Notes: a model not told the origin generated them from the letters alone. A stretch of 64,000 nucleotides of DNA from Furfurilactobacillus milii (GCF_021654115.1 NZ_JAIWJF010000003.1:62001-126000), one strand, 5' to 3'. Counted from the first letter of the stretch, positions 9,212 through 19,446 are shown. Made by a program: numbers and translations.

Positions 9212-10689
9212 ATGGAAGATCCTGTCGAGGATAACAAAAATAGGATGAAACGTTCGTTAAAGACCCGCCACTTATCGATGATTGCATTAGGTGGCAGCAT
9301 TGGCACTGGATTATTTGTCGCAAGCGGCTCAGCTATCTCAACTGCTGGGCCAGGCGGTGCATTAGTTGCTTACATTGCGATCGGAATTATGGTCTACTTT
9401 TTAATGACAAGTCTAGGTGAAATGGCGACTTATTTACCTGTTTCAGGATCTTTTGCTGCTTATGCAACGCGTTTTGTCGATCCAGCGCTTGGCTTTGCCA
9501 TGGGATGGAATTACTGGTTTAATTGGGCAATCACAGTGGCCGTTGATATCAGTACAGTTTCACTTATCATGCATTTCTGGTTACCGAATGTACCCGGATG
9601 GATATTCAGTATTATTGCGTTAATTCTTATTTTCACTATCAATGCGATATCCGTTTCATCATTTGGGGAAACTGAGTATTGGTTGGCCATTATTAAAGTC
9701 GTAACGGTACTAATCTTTCTAGTGATTGGGCTGATGAGTATTATTGGCATTATGGGCAGACAGGGAACTGGTTTAAAATATTGGAATTATCGAAGTGGAC
9801 CGTTTGTGAATGGCATTCCCGGAATTTTAAGCGTGTTTGTAGTTGCAGGTTTCTCATTTCAGGGTACTGAATTAATCGGTATTACGGCAGGAGAGTCAGC
9901 CACTCCAGAAAAAAGCATTCCGAAAGCAATTCATCAGGTGTTTTGGAGAATTTTAATTTTCTACATTTTTCAATCCTAGTTATTTCACTGATAATTCCTT
10001 ATACCAGTCCGACCTTACTAGGCTCATCTGCAAAGGATATTGCTATTAGTCCATTTACTGTTGTATTTCAACGTGCCGGATTGGCAGGAGCTGCAAGCAT
10101 TATGAATGCTGTGATTCTGACTTCTGTCATTTCAAGCGCTAATTCAGGTATGTATGCGTCTACCAGAATGTTGTATTCAATGTCACTTCAAGGATATGCG
10201 GCTAAGTCGTTTGGGTTAGCTAACAAGCGAGGAATTCCAATTTTTTCGCTATTACTAACAACTTTAATTTCGGCATTAACGTTTTTGACGAGTTTTTTTG
10301 GCCCAAAGCTGTACCTTTTCTTGGTTTCAGCCAGTGGTCTAACAGGTTTTATTGCGTGGATAGGAATTGCTATTTCACACTATCGCTTTCGGCGCGCTTT
10401 TATCAAGCAGGGACATAAGTTATCGGAGTTGCGGTATCATGCTCAGCTGTTTCCTTTCGGACCACTGCTAGCACTTGTACTCTGTATTTTGGTTATTATC
10501 GGACAAAACCTGAAATCTTTTGCAGATTTTGATTGGATGTCAATTGGTGTAACGTATATGAGTATTCCGCTATTTTTGATTTTGTTCTTGTATTACAAAA
10601 TGCGTTATAGAACTACATTAATTCCATTGTCTAAGGTAGATCTAAAGTCGACTATTCGTGACGATGAATTAAAACAAAATAAAGCATGA
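9212..10689 (+). pseudogene. Amino acid permease (LysP/AAT-like), interrupted by a frameshift
   Basis: Two overlapping reading frames together encode one complete permease of about 492 residues. The first ends at the TAG at 9977-9979 after HQVFWRILIFYIF; the second carries on with SILVISLIIPYTSP in the -1 frame. The join falls in a five-T run at 9966-9970: one added T restores a continuous protein. The N-terminus (KTRHLSMIALGGSIGTGLF) and the later NSGMYASTRML motif are typical of the amino acid-polyamine permeases LysP/RocE. Position between argR and argS suggests a cationic amino acid. Start 9212 follows GAGGAAGGG. It is either a pseudogene or a homopolymer sequencing error. Confidence 0.85.
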
Positions 10690-10749
10690 ATTGAATAACG
10701 ATTTGCTTTTCGGAGTTACTGTTTGTTACCATGCAAATGTGATGTTTGA

Positions 10750-10952
10750 TGATAAGAAAGTAGTAGGGTCGATATTGACAACAGCAAATTGGGGATGATG
10801 AGAGCCCAGTGTTGATGCTACCTGAAGGCGTGTTCTTTAGAACGACATTTAAATATTTAAATGAGTGGATTTTATCAATTAGAGTGGTACCGCGGGCAAA
10901 CTCGTCTCTTTTCATGGCTATTAGACATGGAGAAAGACGAGTTTTTTTGAAA
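10750..10952 (+). promoter_or_regulatory. T-box riboswitch leader of argS
   Basis: The T-box sequence AGAGTGGTACCGCGGG lies at 10881-10896, followed by a terminator whose arms AACTCGTCTCTTTTCATG and CATGGAGAAAGACGAG pair before seven Ts (to 10948). Upstream there is an AGTAG element (about 10759), GATGATGAGAGCC (10796-10805) and GAAGGCGTG (10824-10832), which fit stem I. The last holds CGT (Arg), but GGC also overlaps, so I do not claim the specifier from sequence alone. Uncharged tRNA-Arg binding would favour antitermination and argS expression. Confidence 0.88.
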
Positions 10953-10963
10953 GGAAGAAGAAT

Positions 10964-12652
10964 ATGGATTATAAACAACAAATTGCGGAGGCACTGTCGA
11001 AACCATTAACGGATGTGCTGAGTACAGAACAAATAAAGAAATTAATTGAGACGCCGAAAACGTCAACGATGGGTGATTTAGCTTTTCCAACCTTTACATT
11101 GGCCAAATCGATGCATCGCGCGCCTAATGATATTGCTGCAGATGTTTTATCCAAAATTGATCAGAGTAATTTTGAAAAGGTTGTTCAAGCTGGTCCGTAC
11201 ATTAACTTTTTCTTGGACAAAGGTCAATATGCCAATGAAGTACTGGGTACAATCTTGCAGCAAGGTTCTCATTACGGAGACTTTGATGAAGGACACGGTG
11301 GAAATGTGCCAATTGATATGTCATCGCCAAACATTGCGAAGCCGATGTCAATGGGACACTTACGCTCGACTGTGATTGGTAACTCAATTGCCAATTTGCT
11401 GACTAAACGTGGCTATCATCCAATTAAGGATAATCATCTTGGAGACTGGGGAACGCAATTTGGAAAGCTCATTACTGCATATAAAAAATGGGGTAACGAG
11501 GCTGACGTTCGAAAGGATCCTATAACGAATTTGGTTGCTTATTACGTTAAGTTTCACCAAGAAGATGTTGAACATCCCGAGTTAGATGATGAGGCCCGTG
11601 AATGGTTTAAAAAATTAGAAGACGGAGACGAAGAAGCTAATCGCTTATGGAAATGGTTTAGTGAAGTTTCCCTCAAAGAATTCCAAAAAGTCTATGATTT
11701 ACTCGGTGTGAAATTCGATCTTTATAATGGTGAAGCCTTTTATAACGATAAAATGCAGGAAGTCATCGACATTTTAAAAGAAAAAAACTTATTGGTAGAA
11801 TCTCGTGGTGCCGAAATTGTTAACTTGGATGAATATAAGCTTAATCCAGCTTTGATTTTAAAAAGTGATGGCGCGACTCTTTATATTACTCGTGATCTAG
11901 CAACGGCAATTTATCGTGAACGTGAATTTAACTTTGCTCAAAATCTCTACGTTGTTGGTAGTGAACAAACGTATTATTTCAAACAGGTTAAAGCTGTGTT
12001 GTTAAAGATGGGATTTAAGTCGGCCGAGCATATGGAGCACATTCCATTTGGTCTTATCACAGTGAACGGTAAAAAATTGTCGACGCGTTCCGGGCGCATT
12101 ATTTTACTTGAGGAAGTTTTAAACGATTCAATCGCTTTAGCAAAAAAGCAGATTGAGAGCAAAAATCCGGATTTGAAAAATAAGGATGAAGTTGCTCGTC
12201 AGGTCGGTGTTGGTGCCGTTGTCTTTAATGATTTGAAAAATGAACGTATTTTGAACATTGATTTTAATCTGGAAGATGTCTTGAAGTTTGAAGGTGATAC
12301 AGGTCCTTATGTTCAGTACACAAATGCCCGTGCTCAAAGTCTGTTAGCTAAGGCTGGGGTTGAACTTCAACAAGGAAATTATGCTTTGACTGATGAAAAG
12401 GCGTGGAACACCATTAAATTACTCGATGAATTTCCAAATATCGTCAAGGAAGCTAATGATGAGCATGAACCATCAGTAGTTGCTAAGTACACATTGCATT
12501 TGGCACAAGCCTTTAATAAGTATTATGGCAATACTAAGATCCTAGTTAAGGATGGCGATTTAGACAATCGGTTGGCCTTAGTGAAAAGTGTCAGTGTAGT
12601 GTTAACCGAAGCGTTGCGTTTGCTGGGTGTTCAGGCGCCAAGTGAAATGTAG
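10964..12652 (+). CDS. argS: Arginyl-tRNA synthetase
   Basis: A 562-residue class I synthetase charging tRNA-Arg. It has the HIGH-equivalent SMGHLRS (His132), a KLSTRSGR stretch near residue 370 where the KMSK-like signature lies, and the C-terminal DALR-type anticodon-binding domain ending with EALRLLGVQAPSEM. The start follows AAAGGAAG. It is controlled by the T-box leader and lies next to the ADI operon, which competes for the same amino acid. A second argS elsewhere in the genome is possible; this cannot be seen here. Confidence 0.96.
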   Translation: MDYKQQIAEALSKPLTDVLSTEQIKKLIETPKTSTMGDLAFPTFTLAKSMHRAPNDIAADVLSKIDQSNFEKVVQAGPYINFFLDKGQYANEVLGTILQQGSHYGDFDEGHGGNVPIDMSSPNIAKPMSMGHLRSTVIGNSIANLLTKRGYHPIKDNHLGDWGTQFGKLITAYKKWGNEADVRKDPITNLVAYYVKFHQEDVEHPELDDEAREWFKKLEDGDEEANRLWKWFSEVSLKEFQKVYDLLGVKFDLYNGEAFYNDKMQEVIDILKEKNLLVESRGAEIVNLDEYKLNPALILKSDGATLYITRDLATAIYREREFNFAQNLYVVGSEQTYYFKQVKAVLLKMGFKSAEHMEHIPFGLITVNGKKLSTRSGRIILLEEVLNDSIALAKKQIESKNPDLKNKDEVARQVGVGAVVFNDLKNERILNIDFNLEDVLKFEGDTGPYVQYTNARAQSLLAKAGVELQQGNYALTDEKAWNTIKLLDEFPNIVKEANDEHEPSVVAKYTLHLAQAFNKYYGNTKILVKDGDLDNRLALVKSVSVVLTEALRLLGVQAPSEM

Positions 12653-12690
12653 CCTTTTAATAGGTACTTGTGAATACTAAAAGGCTTTTT
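12651..12690 (+). terminator. Terminator after argS
   Basis: AGCCTTTTA pairs with TAAAAGGCT, followed by TTTTT, directly at the argS stop codon. Confidence 0.85.
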
Positions 12691-12849
12691 AACACGGTTG
12701 TAAGCCTGAAACTTTATAAAAAAGCGATGCTAACTTTTTTACAGAGTGATCACAATAATCAGTAAAATTTAAGTTAGATGCGCTTGATCCAGAAGTACGA
12801 AAGTTTGTGAACGTCTTTAAGGCGCGTCAATAAAGCAATGTAGCATTCA

Positions 12850-12900
12850 AAAAGTCGGCTAGGGAAAGTGCTTTTGCATTTTCTATAGTCGATTTTTTGA
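12850..12900 (-). terminator. Terminator after the dicarboxylate transporter
   Basis: A long stem: AAAAAGTCGGCTAGGGAAAGTGC pairs imperfectly with the segment from 12875 to 12898 across a TTTT loop. A/T tracts on both sides make it usable in both directions; it lies just past the stop of the minus-strand gene. Confidence 0.8.
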
Positions 12901-12923
12901 ATAATGATGTGAATTGTACACTT

Positions 12924-14324
12924 TTATTTGATTAGTCCCATTAAGTACCAAACTGGCACCGAAGCAAGCAATCCAATAATGTTAATGACCATGTAACCAA
13001 GTGAAGATTTAGCCATTCCGGCACGAGAAACCATGCTACTATGAACCGCTGCCTGACCGGTAATAACTGGTGCATCCATGTAGTCAAGCATCCAAATATT
13101 AACACTGGTGGTGATGATTAAAATTAATAATGCTGGACTAAAGGGCATGCTTGGGAAGAATGGTAACAAGCAAAGAAGAATTAAAGTACCTGTTGAAATC
13201 ATGGAGACAACAACAAATTTACATAGATAAATAACGATTGGTAAAATAATAACGGTGATCCAAATATTACTAAGAATCGGGCTAATTACTGGCTTCAAAA
13301 CGATATATAACCACTTAGTTAACCCAACCGATTGCATGACATTTCCCAAAGCCATAACAGTTCCAATAAAAATAATAGTATTCCAACTCAAACGGTTTTT
13401 AAAGTCGTCTGGACTAAGCACTTTTGTAGCAACTAGAATGCTGACGCCGATAAGGGCAGTGACGGCCGCTTACAATTTGATAGAAGAGCCAAGAATCCAG
13501 AAGACGATTGCAACTAAAATCACAGCCGCAGTTATCTTTTCATCACGCGACATTGGACCAATTTCGGTCAACTGTTTATTGATGAAATCTTTGCTGACGG
13601 GAGTGTCGTCTTGAGGTTTGAACAGAAATACCAGAAGTAGGTAGCCGAGAATTAAAGCTAAAATAGTCCAAGGTAGCATTAAAATAAACCAATTTCCCCA
13701 AGTCAGGACGTTTTGATATTTTATAGGCAACAACCCTTTGAAGGCATAGTTTTGTGCGGTGGCACTAAGAAAACTTGCTTCCATAACCAAGAATCCCCAA
13801 ATGGCAGCCATGAATAAGCCAGAACTTCCTTTGCCTTTAGGCTTGTATCCTAAGGCATCACTAATTCCCTTAGCAATTGGTGTTCCCATTGCGGTTTTAG
13901 GATGAGCACTTGGAATCATAGGCGAAATAATCGTTCCTGATACTAGTAGCGCCATTGACTGCCCACGAAATGAGGCGGGGAGATAAGACATGACTTTTAG
14001 CGCAATTCGATTAATAAGACCAGTTTTAGTTGCCGCTGCACCAAGTGCTAGACCGCCGATGATAATCCACATGGTTGTGGTTGAGAAAATATTGAATGAC
14101 GTGACAAAATTAACCGCGCCAAGAACTACCCATGAACATAGCATTAACAATCCAGTGGCAAAACTAGGAATTACGTTAAAAATCCAAAAAATATTAGCAG
14201 TAACCAGAGATGCTAATACTACCATTCCGGCATGTGTCAATCCTGTGGGCGTTGGAACAACAAAAGCAATTAAAACACCGAGAATAATGCCTACAATACC
14301 GGCAATCCATTTTGAATGTTTCAT
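12924..14324 (-). pseudogene. DASS-family dicarboxylate transporter split by an in-frame stop
   Basis: Two minus-strand frames (14324-13470 and 13421-12924) lie in the same frame and are separated only by a TAA at 13470-13472 and 16 sense codons, so a single nonsense change divides one transporter of about 466 residues. The protein is hydrophobic throughout, with SAHPKTAMGTPIAKG near residue 140 and SWNTIIFIGTVMALG after the stop, which fit the divalent anion:sodium symporter (SLC13/YflS-like) family. It overlaps the upstream dehydrogenase gene by 4 bases (ATGA), so it was translationally coupled to it. Substrate is probably a di- or hydroxy-carboxylate. The stop falls between two membrane regions. 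Confidence 0.82.
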
Positions 14325-15310
14325 AGTGAGTTTCCTTTCTTAAAAACCTCCGGATTAACAGGAAATTGAGGCATTTTGCCATTTGAAAAATCAATAATGG
14401 CTTGTGCAGCTCCTATCCCTAATGCTTGATTTGCTTCTAGGGTCGTGCCCGCCAGATGGGTAGTTAATAGAGTGTGCTTACTGGAAAAAAGTGGATTATC
14501 AGGCTGTGGTGGTTCGGGACTGAAAGAATCAATGGCTGCGCCGCCTAGCTTGTCATTATTTAATGCAGTTGCAAGGTCCTGTTCGTTAATGATGCCACCG
14601 CGAGCAGAATTAATAATACATGTAGTTGGTTTCATTAGAGCCATTTCTTTAGCGGAAATCATATCCCTGGTTTCACTCGTAAGTGGCATATTAACGGAAA
14701 TAAAGTCAGCCTGTTTGTAAATCTCAGTTAAACTGCCAAGCAGGGGAACCGGTGCAGTTTTCAAATAAGGATCATAGCCAATGACATTCATTCCAAAGGC
14801 TTGTGCAAGTTTCGCAAGTACTTGACCAATGTGTCCTAATCCAAGAATTGCTAGAGTTTTTCCTTTAATCTCATGACCGTTTAAACCATATTCTGTTGAA
14901 AAGCCTGGTAAAGAAAGACCTTTTAATTCATTTTTCTTTTCATGTAACAAATGGTCAGATGTTAGTAGACGTCGACTAAGCAAAAGCATGGTACTAATAA
15001 CGTATTCTGCTACGGCATATGCATTAGCACCATTTACTTTGGCCACTAAAACGTGATTAGCGGTGGCGGCATTAACGTCAACATTATTGATACCTGTCCC
15101 ATTGCGTGAGATTATTTTGAGTTCCTTGCCTGCGTCAATAATATCTTTGGTTAGTGCAGATGATCGCATTATTACTGCATAGGCATCTCTGATTTCCTTT
15201 TTCATGGTCTCAGCATCAGTACTTGGTGATACTGTTACTGTAAATTCGTTGTCTTGAAGTAATTTGATTCCGACATCATCAATCTTTTCGCTTAAAAGTA
15301 CCTTTTTCAT
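14321..15310 (-). CDS. D-isomer-specific 2-hydroxyacid dehydrogenase
   Basis: A 329-residue NAD-dependent dehydrogenase of the SerA/2-hydroxyacid family. The Rossmann motif GLGHIG lies near residue 154, NSARGGIINE carries the substrate-binding arginine, and TTHLAGTTLEA carries the catalytic histidine. SRNGTGINNVDV near residue 75 is also typical. The exact substrate is not readable; coupling with a dicarboxylate transporter suggests a hydroxy- or oxo-acid. The start at 15310 is fixed by an AGGAGGAG ribosome binding site; the longer frame from 15349 is unlikely. Confidence 0.86.
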   Translation of the reverse strand: MKKVLLSEKIDDVGIKLLQDNEFTVTVSPSTDAETMKKEIRDAYAVIMRSSALTKDIIDAGKELKIISRNGTGINNVDVNAATANHVLVAKVNGANAYAVAEYVISTMLLLSRRLLTSDHLLHEKKNELKGLSLPGFSTEYGLNGHEIKGKTLAILGLGHIGQVLAKLAQAFGMNVIGYDPYLKTAPVPLLGSLTEIYKQADFISVNMPLTSETRDMISAKEMALMKPTTCIINSARGGIINEQDLATALNNDKLGGAAIDSFSPEPPQPDNPLFSSKHTLLTTHLAGTTLEANQALGIGAAQAIIDFSNGKMPQFPVNPEVFKKGNSL

Positions 15311-15540
15311 TACGACTCCTCCTAAAATGAATTTCGTTATAACTTTCATTCTTCATTCTAGTGAGTAAAATCACTAAAGCACAGTGCTCATTAGTACATG
15401 AGATGAACCAAAAAGACACATGGATGAAAGCTTACAATATCGGTAAGGAAAACGCTTCCGAAGCGATGTGAGTAAATGAGCTTATTTTTTTGATTTCAAT
15501 TTACAAATGGGCACTTGTGAATTTTATTCTTATTTTTTAT

Positions 15541-15602
15541 TCCCCAAAAATAAATAACCCTTAACACCGTTTCCTCGTAATCTGCAGTGTTGAGGGTTAT
15601 TA
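15541..15602 (-). terminator. Terminator after the LysR gene
   Basis: AATAACCCTTAACAC (15553 onward) pairs with GTGTTGAGGGTTATT, and the minus strand then runs into TTTTTGGGG and further T-rich sequence. It closes the LysR transcript ahead of the dehydrogenase promoter. Confidence 0.75.
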
Positions 15603-15617
15603 AGTTAATACTTAACA

Positions 15618-16520
15618 TTATGAATAATTTTGACGGACTTGTTTTACTAAGCGTAAGAGAAACTTGTTTTTTGTGTTTTTGTCATAGAACAAATTCGAAG
15701 AGTAGTGGTTATTATCAGTTTCCCGTAATGGAATGAAATTGAGCAACGGATTGCGTACTGTTTCAATATCTATAAACGGGCTTGGGTAGAAGCCGATTCC
15801 TTTATTGGCAGCAACATAAGCATCTCGCAGTTCAAGTGATGAGCATCGCTTGATTTGATTTTTGGAAAATAAGTCTGGAAATTTATTGAGAAAGACATCT
15901 TGCATAAAGTCAGAGTCTGATGGTGAATAGTAGAAAACGTTTTGATCTGTTAAATCATTGTTGCTGATGCTTTCTTTATTAGCTAGGCGGCTCAGCTTAC
16001 TGACGCCGACTACTAATTCGCCACGCTTTAAACTGACACGTCCAAGTTTCGTGACTAATGGGTCAGTTAAATCGTAAAAAGGGGAAATAGCAATGTCTAA
16101 GCTACCGGCTGCAACAAGTTTAACCAATCGCCGACCGCTTTCCTGAACAAAGTCTATATTAACTTTCTTGTTTTCTTTGAGTACAGGGAGTAAAAGGGAC
16201 TGTAATTCAATTTCTTGGTTAGCAGATGCAAAGCCAATTCGAATGCGATGGTTAGATTCAAGTTGCTCACTCTGAATGCGGTTAAGCTCGTTATTGTACG
16301 TATTAACAATATCTTGAGCTGCGACGATAAACTTTTTGCCTTCTGTAGTTAATTCAGAACTATTTTTGTTTCGCAAGAATAGTTGAACGCCAAGTTCATT
16401 TTCCAATTGATCCATTTGCTTTGAAACAGCACGTGGAGATAGGAAAAATTCACCGGATCCTGCCTTGAAACTGCCGTACTTGGCCACTGCTAGAAAGGTT
16501 TTGAGATTATTGACTTCCAT
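15618..16520 (-). CDS. LysR-family transcriptional regulator
   Basis: A 300-residue LysR-type regulator with an N-terminal helix-turn-helix (FLAVAKYGSFKAGSGEFF, residues about 6-25) and a C-terminal effector domain. It is divergent from gudD with 135 bases between, the classical arrangement for a LysR protein controlling its neighbour, so it may sense an aldarate or related acid. The ATG at 16520 has GAGGGAG eight bases upstream; the TTG at 16526 would be too close to that site. The sequence after the helix-turn-helix (residues 24-40) is slightly atypical for LysR proteins. Confidence 0.85.
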   Translation of the reverse strand: MEVNNLKTFLAVAKYGSFKAGSGEFFLSPRAVSKQMDQLENELGVQLFLRNKNSSELTTEGKKFIVAAQDIVNTYNNELNRIQSEQLESNHRIRIGFASANQEIELQSLLLPVLKENKKVNIDFVQESGRRLVKLVAAGSLDIAISPFYDLTDPLVTKLGRVSLKRGELVVGVSKLSRLANKESISNNDLTDQNVFYYSPSDSDFMQDVFLNKFPDLFSKNQIKRCSSLELRDAYVAANKGIGFYPSPFIDIETVRNPLLNFIPLRETDNNHYSSNLFYDKNTKNKFLLRLVKQVRQNYS

Positions 16521-16655
16521 TTCCAATACTCCCTCGAATTATTTTAAATGAACATTTTGTTCACCTAGTGACTTATCATGCACTATGATAGCACTTTCAT
16601 AAATTTTACAATGTAACTGAAAGTTAAATTGATCACAAAGAAAGAAGGACTTATG

Positions 16656-17984
16656 ATGAGCGTTCCGAAAATTAAGAAAATGGAAGTTTTTCCTGTTGCT
16701 GGTTATGACAGTATGTTATTGAACTTAAGTGGTGCACATGGTCCATTCTTTACAAGAAACATTGTTGTGTTGACAGCTGACAACGGGGCTGTAGGTGTTG
16801 GTGAAGTCCCAGGTGGGCAAAAAATTACTGATACATTAGAACATTCTAAGATGTTGGTTGAAGGCTCATCTATTGGTGAGTATAAAGCGACTTTGCAAAA
16901 GATTAGGAATAAATTCTCTTACTTGGACAAGGGCGGACGTGGTAATCAAACATTTGATCTGCGGATTATGGTACATGCATTAACTGGCGTTGAGACAGCT
17001 TTATTGGATTTACTCGGCAAATATTTGCACGTACCAGTGGCCGCGCTTCTGGGTGATGGTCAACAACGCGAGCATGTTGGCCTTTTAGGATATTTGTTTT
17101 GGGTTGGTGATACTAGTAAAACGGATCTGCCATATTTGCAGAATGACGACGATACCAGTGAATGGGGACGTCTCCGACGTAAACCTGTAACCGATGTTGA
17201 GTCACTAGTCAGATTAGCAAGAGCATCCTACGATAAATATGGATTTAAAACCTTTAAGTTAAAGGGGGGTGTGTTTGATGGTGAAAAAGAAGTCGCTGCT
17301 ATCAAAGGCCTTCATGAGGCCTTTCCAGATGTCAAACTTGATTTGGATCCAAATGGCGGCTGGTATTTGAAGGACGCCCTGCATTATGCAGACGAATTGA
17401 AACAAGATTTGCACTACATCGAAGATCCTTGTGGTGCAGAGGATGGATTCTCAGGTCGTGAAATTCTGGCAGAGTTTCAGCAATTAACGCACATGCCAGT
17501 TGCGACTAATATGGTTGACACTGATTGGCGGCAAATGTCACATGCATTGGCATTAAACTCGATTTCCATCCCATTGGCTGATCCACATTTTTGGACGATG
17601 GAAGGTGCGGTGCGTGTTGCGCAACTTTGCGATGAGTTCAATCTTAACTGGGGTATTCATTCAAATAATCATTTTGATATTTCCTTAGCCATGATTGCAA
17701 ATACGGCTGCTGCCGCTCCTGGAAATGTGTATGATGTCGATACACACTGGATTTGGCAAGATGGGCAGTATTTGACCAAAAACCCGTATCAGATTAAAAA
17801 TGGTCAGTTAACTGTTCCACGTAACAACGAAGGATTAGGTGTTGAAATTGACATGGAAGCAGTCAAGAAAGCTCATCAGTTGTACGTTGACAATAATCTA
17901 GGTGCTCGCGATGACGCAATCACAATGCAATATTTAATTCCAGGCTGGAAGTTTGACCCTAAGCGTCCTGCTATGGTTCGTTAG
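16656..17984 (+). CDS. gudD: Glucarate dehydratase
   Basis: An enolase-superfamily enzyme dehydrating D-glucarate (or L-idarate) to 5-keto-4-deoxyglucarate. Match to enterobacterial GudD is strong over the whole length: KLKGG with Lys201 and Lys203, [64 protein letters not shown] with His335, and the C-terminal [17 protein letters not shown]. At 442 residues it has normal length. ATG 16656 has AGAAGGA at a better distance than the adjacent ATG 16653. Downstream enzymes of glucarate degradation (KDG aldolase, tartronate semialdehyde reductase) are not in the window. Confidence 0.93.
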   Translation: MSVPKIKKMEVFPVAGYDSMLLNLSGAHGPFFTRNIVVLTADNGAVGVGEVPGGQKITDTLEHSKMLVEGSSIGEYKATLQKIRNKFSYLDKGGRGNQTFDLRIMVHALTGVETALLDLLGKYLHVPVAALLGDGQQREHVGLLGYLFWVGDTSKTDLPYLQNDDDTSEWGRLRRKPVTDVESLVRLARASYDKYGFKTFKLKGGVFDGEKEVAAIKGLHEAFPDVKLDLDPNGGWYLKDALHYADELKQDLHYIEDPCGAEDGFSGREILAEFQQLTHMPVATNMVDTDWRQMSHALALNSISIPLADPHFWTMEGAVRVAQLCDEFNLNWGIHSNNHFDISLAMIANTAAAAPGNVYDVDTHWIWQDGQYLTKNPYQIKNGQLTVPRNNEGLGVEIDMEAVKKAHQLYVDNNLGARDDAITMQYLIPGWKFDPKRPAMVR

Positions 17985-18027
17985 AATAACTTCCTTTGAA
18001 CGATTAAATTTGAAAATTAAACCTACT

Positions 18028-18079
18028 AGCCACTTTGTCATGATTTCTGTTGAAGGGATCACGATAGAGTGGCTTTTAT
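18028..18079 (+). terminator. Terminator after gudD
   Basis: AGCCACTTTGTC pairs with GATAGAGTGGCT (two G-U pairs), followed by TTTTATGTT. Confidence 0.75.
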
Positions 18080-18180
18080 GTTAGTAAAAGGTAGGCTGTT
18101 AAGCTTAGCGTGAACTTTAGGTTCAGCATGGGAACAGAATGCTTCTATGAATTGTGATTTAGTGAACTTATACTAGCAAA

Positions 18181-18194
18181 TGAAAGCGGTTACC
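18181..18194 (+). promoter_or_regulatory. cre-like box upstream of the second dehydratase
   Basis: TGAAAGCGGTTACC matches the cre consensus at 13 of 14 positions, 35 bases before the start codon. Confidence 0.6.
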
Positions 18195-18228
18195 AGCATT
18201 GCTGCTAATAAAGTGGAGGGTGAACTTA

Positions 18229-19446
18229 ATGAAGATTACTAGTGTTGACGTTATGAAGATACCTAGTGAAGATCCTAGTTTTAGTGGTAACGGGCAAGGG
18301 TCTAAAGAAGATTGGTGTCCTTTGGTTATCAGAATTAACACGGATGAAAAAATTTCCGGATTTGGTGAAGCAGGCTTAGCTTATGGAAAAGGCTGGCGTG
18401 GTGGATTTGGGATGTTACAGGATTTCAGTGAAGTCATTATTGGGGAAGATCCACTTAATAATGAAAAAATTTGGAATAAATTGCTTACATCTACTTATTG
18501 GGGAATTGCTGGTGGCGTGGTTGTAAATGCGGCCATTAGTGCAATTGATATCGCTCTCTGGGATATCAAGGGTAAGTATTACAATACGCCGGTTTATGAA
18601 CTACTCGGAGGAAAAACTAATGATCATCTGCGAGCTTATGCAAGCCAGCTCCAATATAACTGGGGTGAACACATTGATAAGTTGAAGTTGATAACCCCAG
18701 AAGAATACGCCGAGGTTACTCGAAAAATCATGGCGGAAGGATATGATGCACTAAAATTCGATCCAATTATGTTAAGTGATCAGCCAGATGGTGGTGGTGC
18801 TTGGCAAACCAAAGGGGTGGTCACAAAACACATCGTTGACGTTGCATATAATCGGGTTAAAGCAATGCGAGAAGCGGGTGGAGATAATCTTGGTCTCATC
18901 ATTGATATGCATGCTAACTCTGATACAACATCGGCTATTAAGATTGGTCAAGCATTGGAAGACCTAGATATTATGTATTACGAGGAACCAGTTAGCACGC
19001 TCAATCCAGACAACACGTTAGAGGTTGCAAACAAGGTAAATATTCCAATTGCGGCTGGCGAACGTGTCTTCACTCGATTTGGTTTTAGAAAATTCTTCGA
19101 AGATCGGTCCATTAAGGTAGCACAACCGGATCTCTGTCTTGCTGGCGGTATTACAGAAGCAAAAAAGATTTGTGATATGGCCTATACGTATGACATTAAT
19201 GCACAAGTTCATGTGTGCGGTGGACCGATTGCGGTTGCTGCCGCTTTGCAAGTTGAGGCGGTGATTCCTAACTTCTTGATTCACGAAGTTTATCAACGGG
19301 CGCGCAATGCCAAGGATCGTGCAACTTGTAAATTTGATGATTTTCAACCTGTAAATGGGCACATTGATATTCCTGATCGTCCTGGTATTGGGCAAGAGTT
19401 GACGCCAGAAACGATCGATAAATCCCAGCGTGTGACTATTCAGTAA
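18229..19446 (+). CDS. Enolase-superfamily sugar-acid dehydratase (galactonate dehydratase-like)
   Basis: A 405-residue member of the mandelate racemase/muconate lactonizing enzyme family. Visible elements are ALKFDP with Lys176, IIDMHAN, YYEEPV, AAGERVFTRFGF, PDLCLAGGITE and QVHVCGGPIAVAAALQ, which supply the metal ligands and a catalytic His, as in D-galactonate and D-mannonate dehydratase-type enzymes. It belongs to a different subgroup than gudD, so a second sugar acid is likely; the substrate cannot be read. The ATG at 18229 follows GGAGGG; the longer frame from 18199 is rejected. A cre-like box precedes it, and the lactonase gene follows after 34 bases. Confidence 0.8.
   Translation: MKITSVDVMKIPSEDPSFSGNGQGSKEDWCPLVIRINTDEKISGFGEAGLAYGKGWRGGFGMLQDFSEVIIGEDPLNNEKIWNKLLTSTYWGIAGGVVVNAAISAIDIALWDIKGKYYNTPVYELLGGKTNDHLRAYASQLQYNWGEHIDKLKLITPEEYAEVTRKIMAEGYDALKFDPIMLSDQPDGGGAWQTKGVVTKHIVDVAYNRVKAMREAGGDNLGLIIDMHANSDTTSAIKIGQALEDLDIMYYEEPVSTLNPDNTLEVANKVNIPIAAGERVFTRFGFRKFFEDRSIKVAQPDLCLAGGITEAKKICDMAYTYDINAQVHVCGGPIAVAAALQVEAVIPNFLIHEVYQRARNAKDRATCKFDDFQPVNGHIDIPDRPGIGQELTPETIDKSQRVTIQ

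Noticed and set aside
9961-9980. Programmed -1 frameshift in the permease
   Set aside because: No X-XXY-YYZ heptamer in the right phase and no downstream structure; a one-base loss in a T run is simpler.
10809-11009. 66-residue frame overlapping the T-box leader and the start of argS
   Set aside because: Lies in a structured regulatory RNA and overlaps argS in another frame; it has no ribosome binding site.
13255-13614. 119-residue plus-strand frame across the transporter stop
   Set aside because: Opposite-strand shadow of the transporter; no start signal.
15446-15461. Cre-like GGAAAACGCTTCCG upstream of the 2-hydroxyacid dehydrogenase
   Set aside because: Three mismatches to the consensus, so it is too weak to list as a site.
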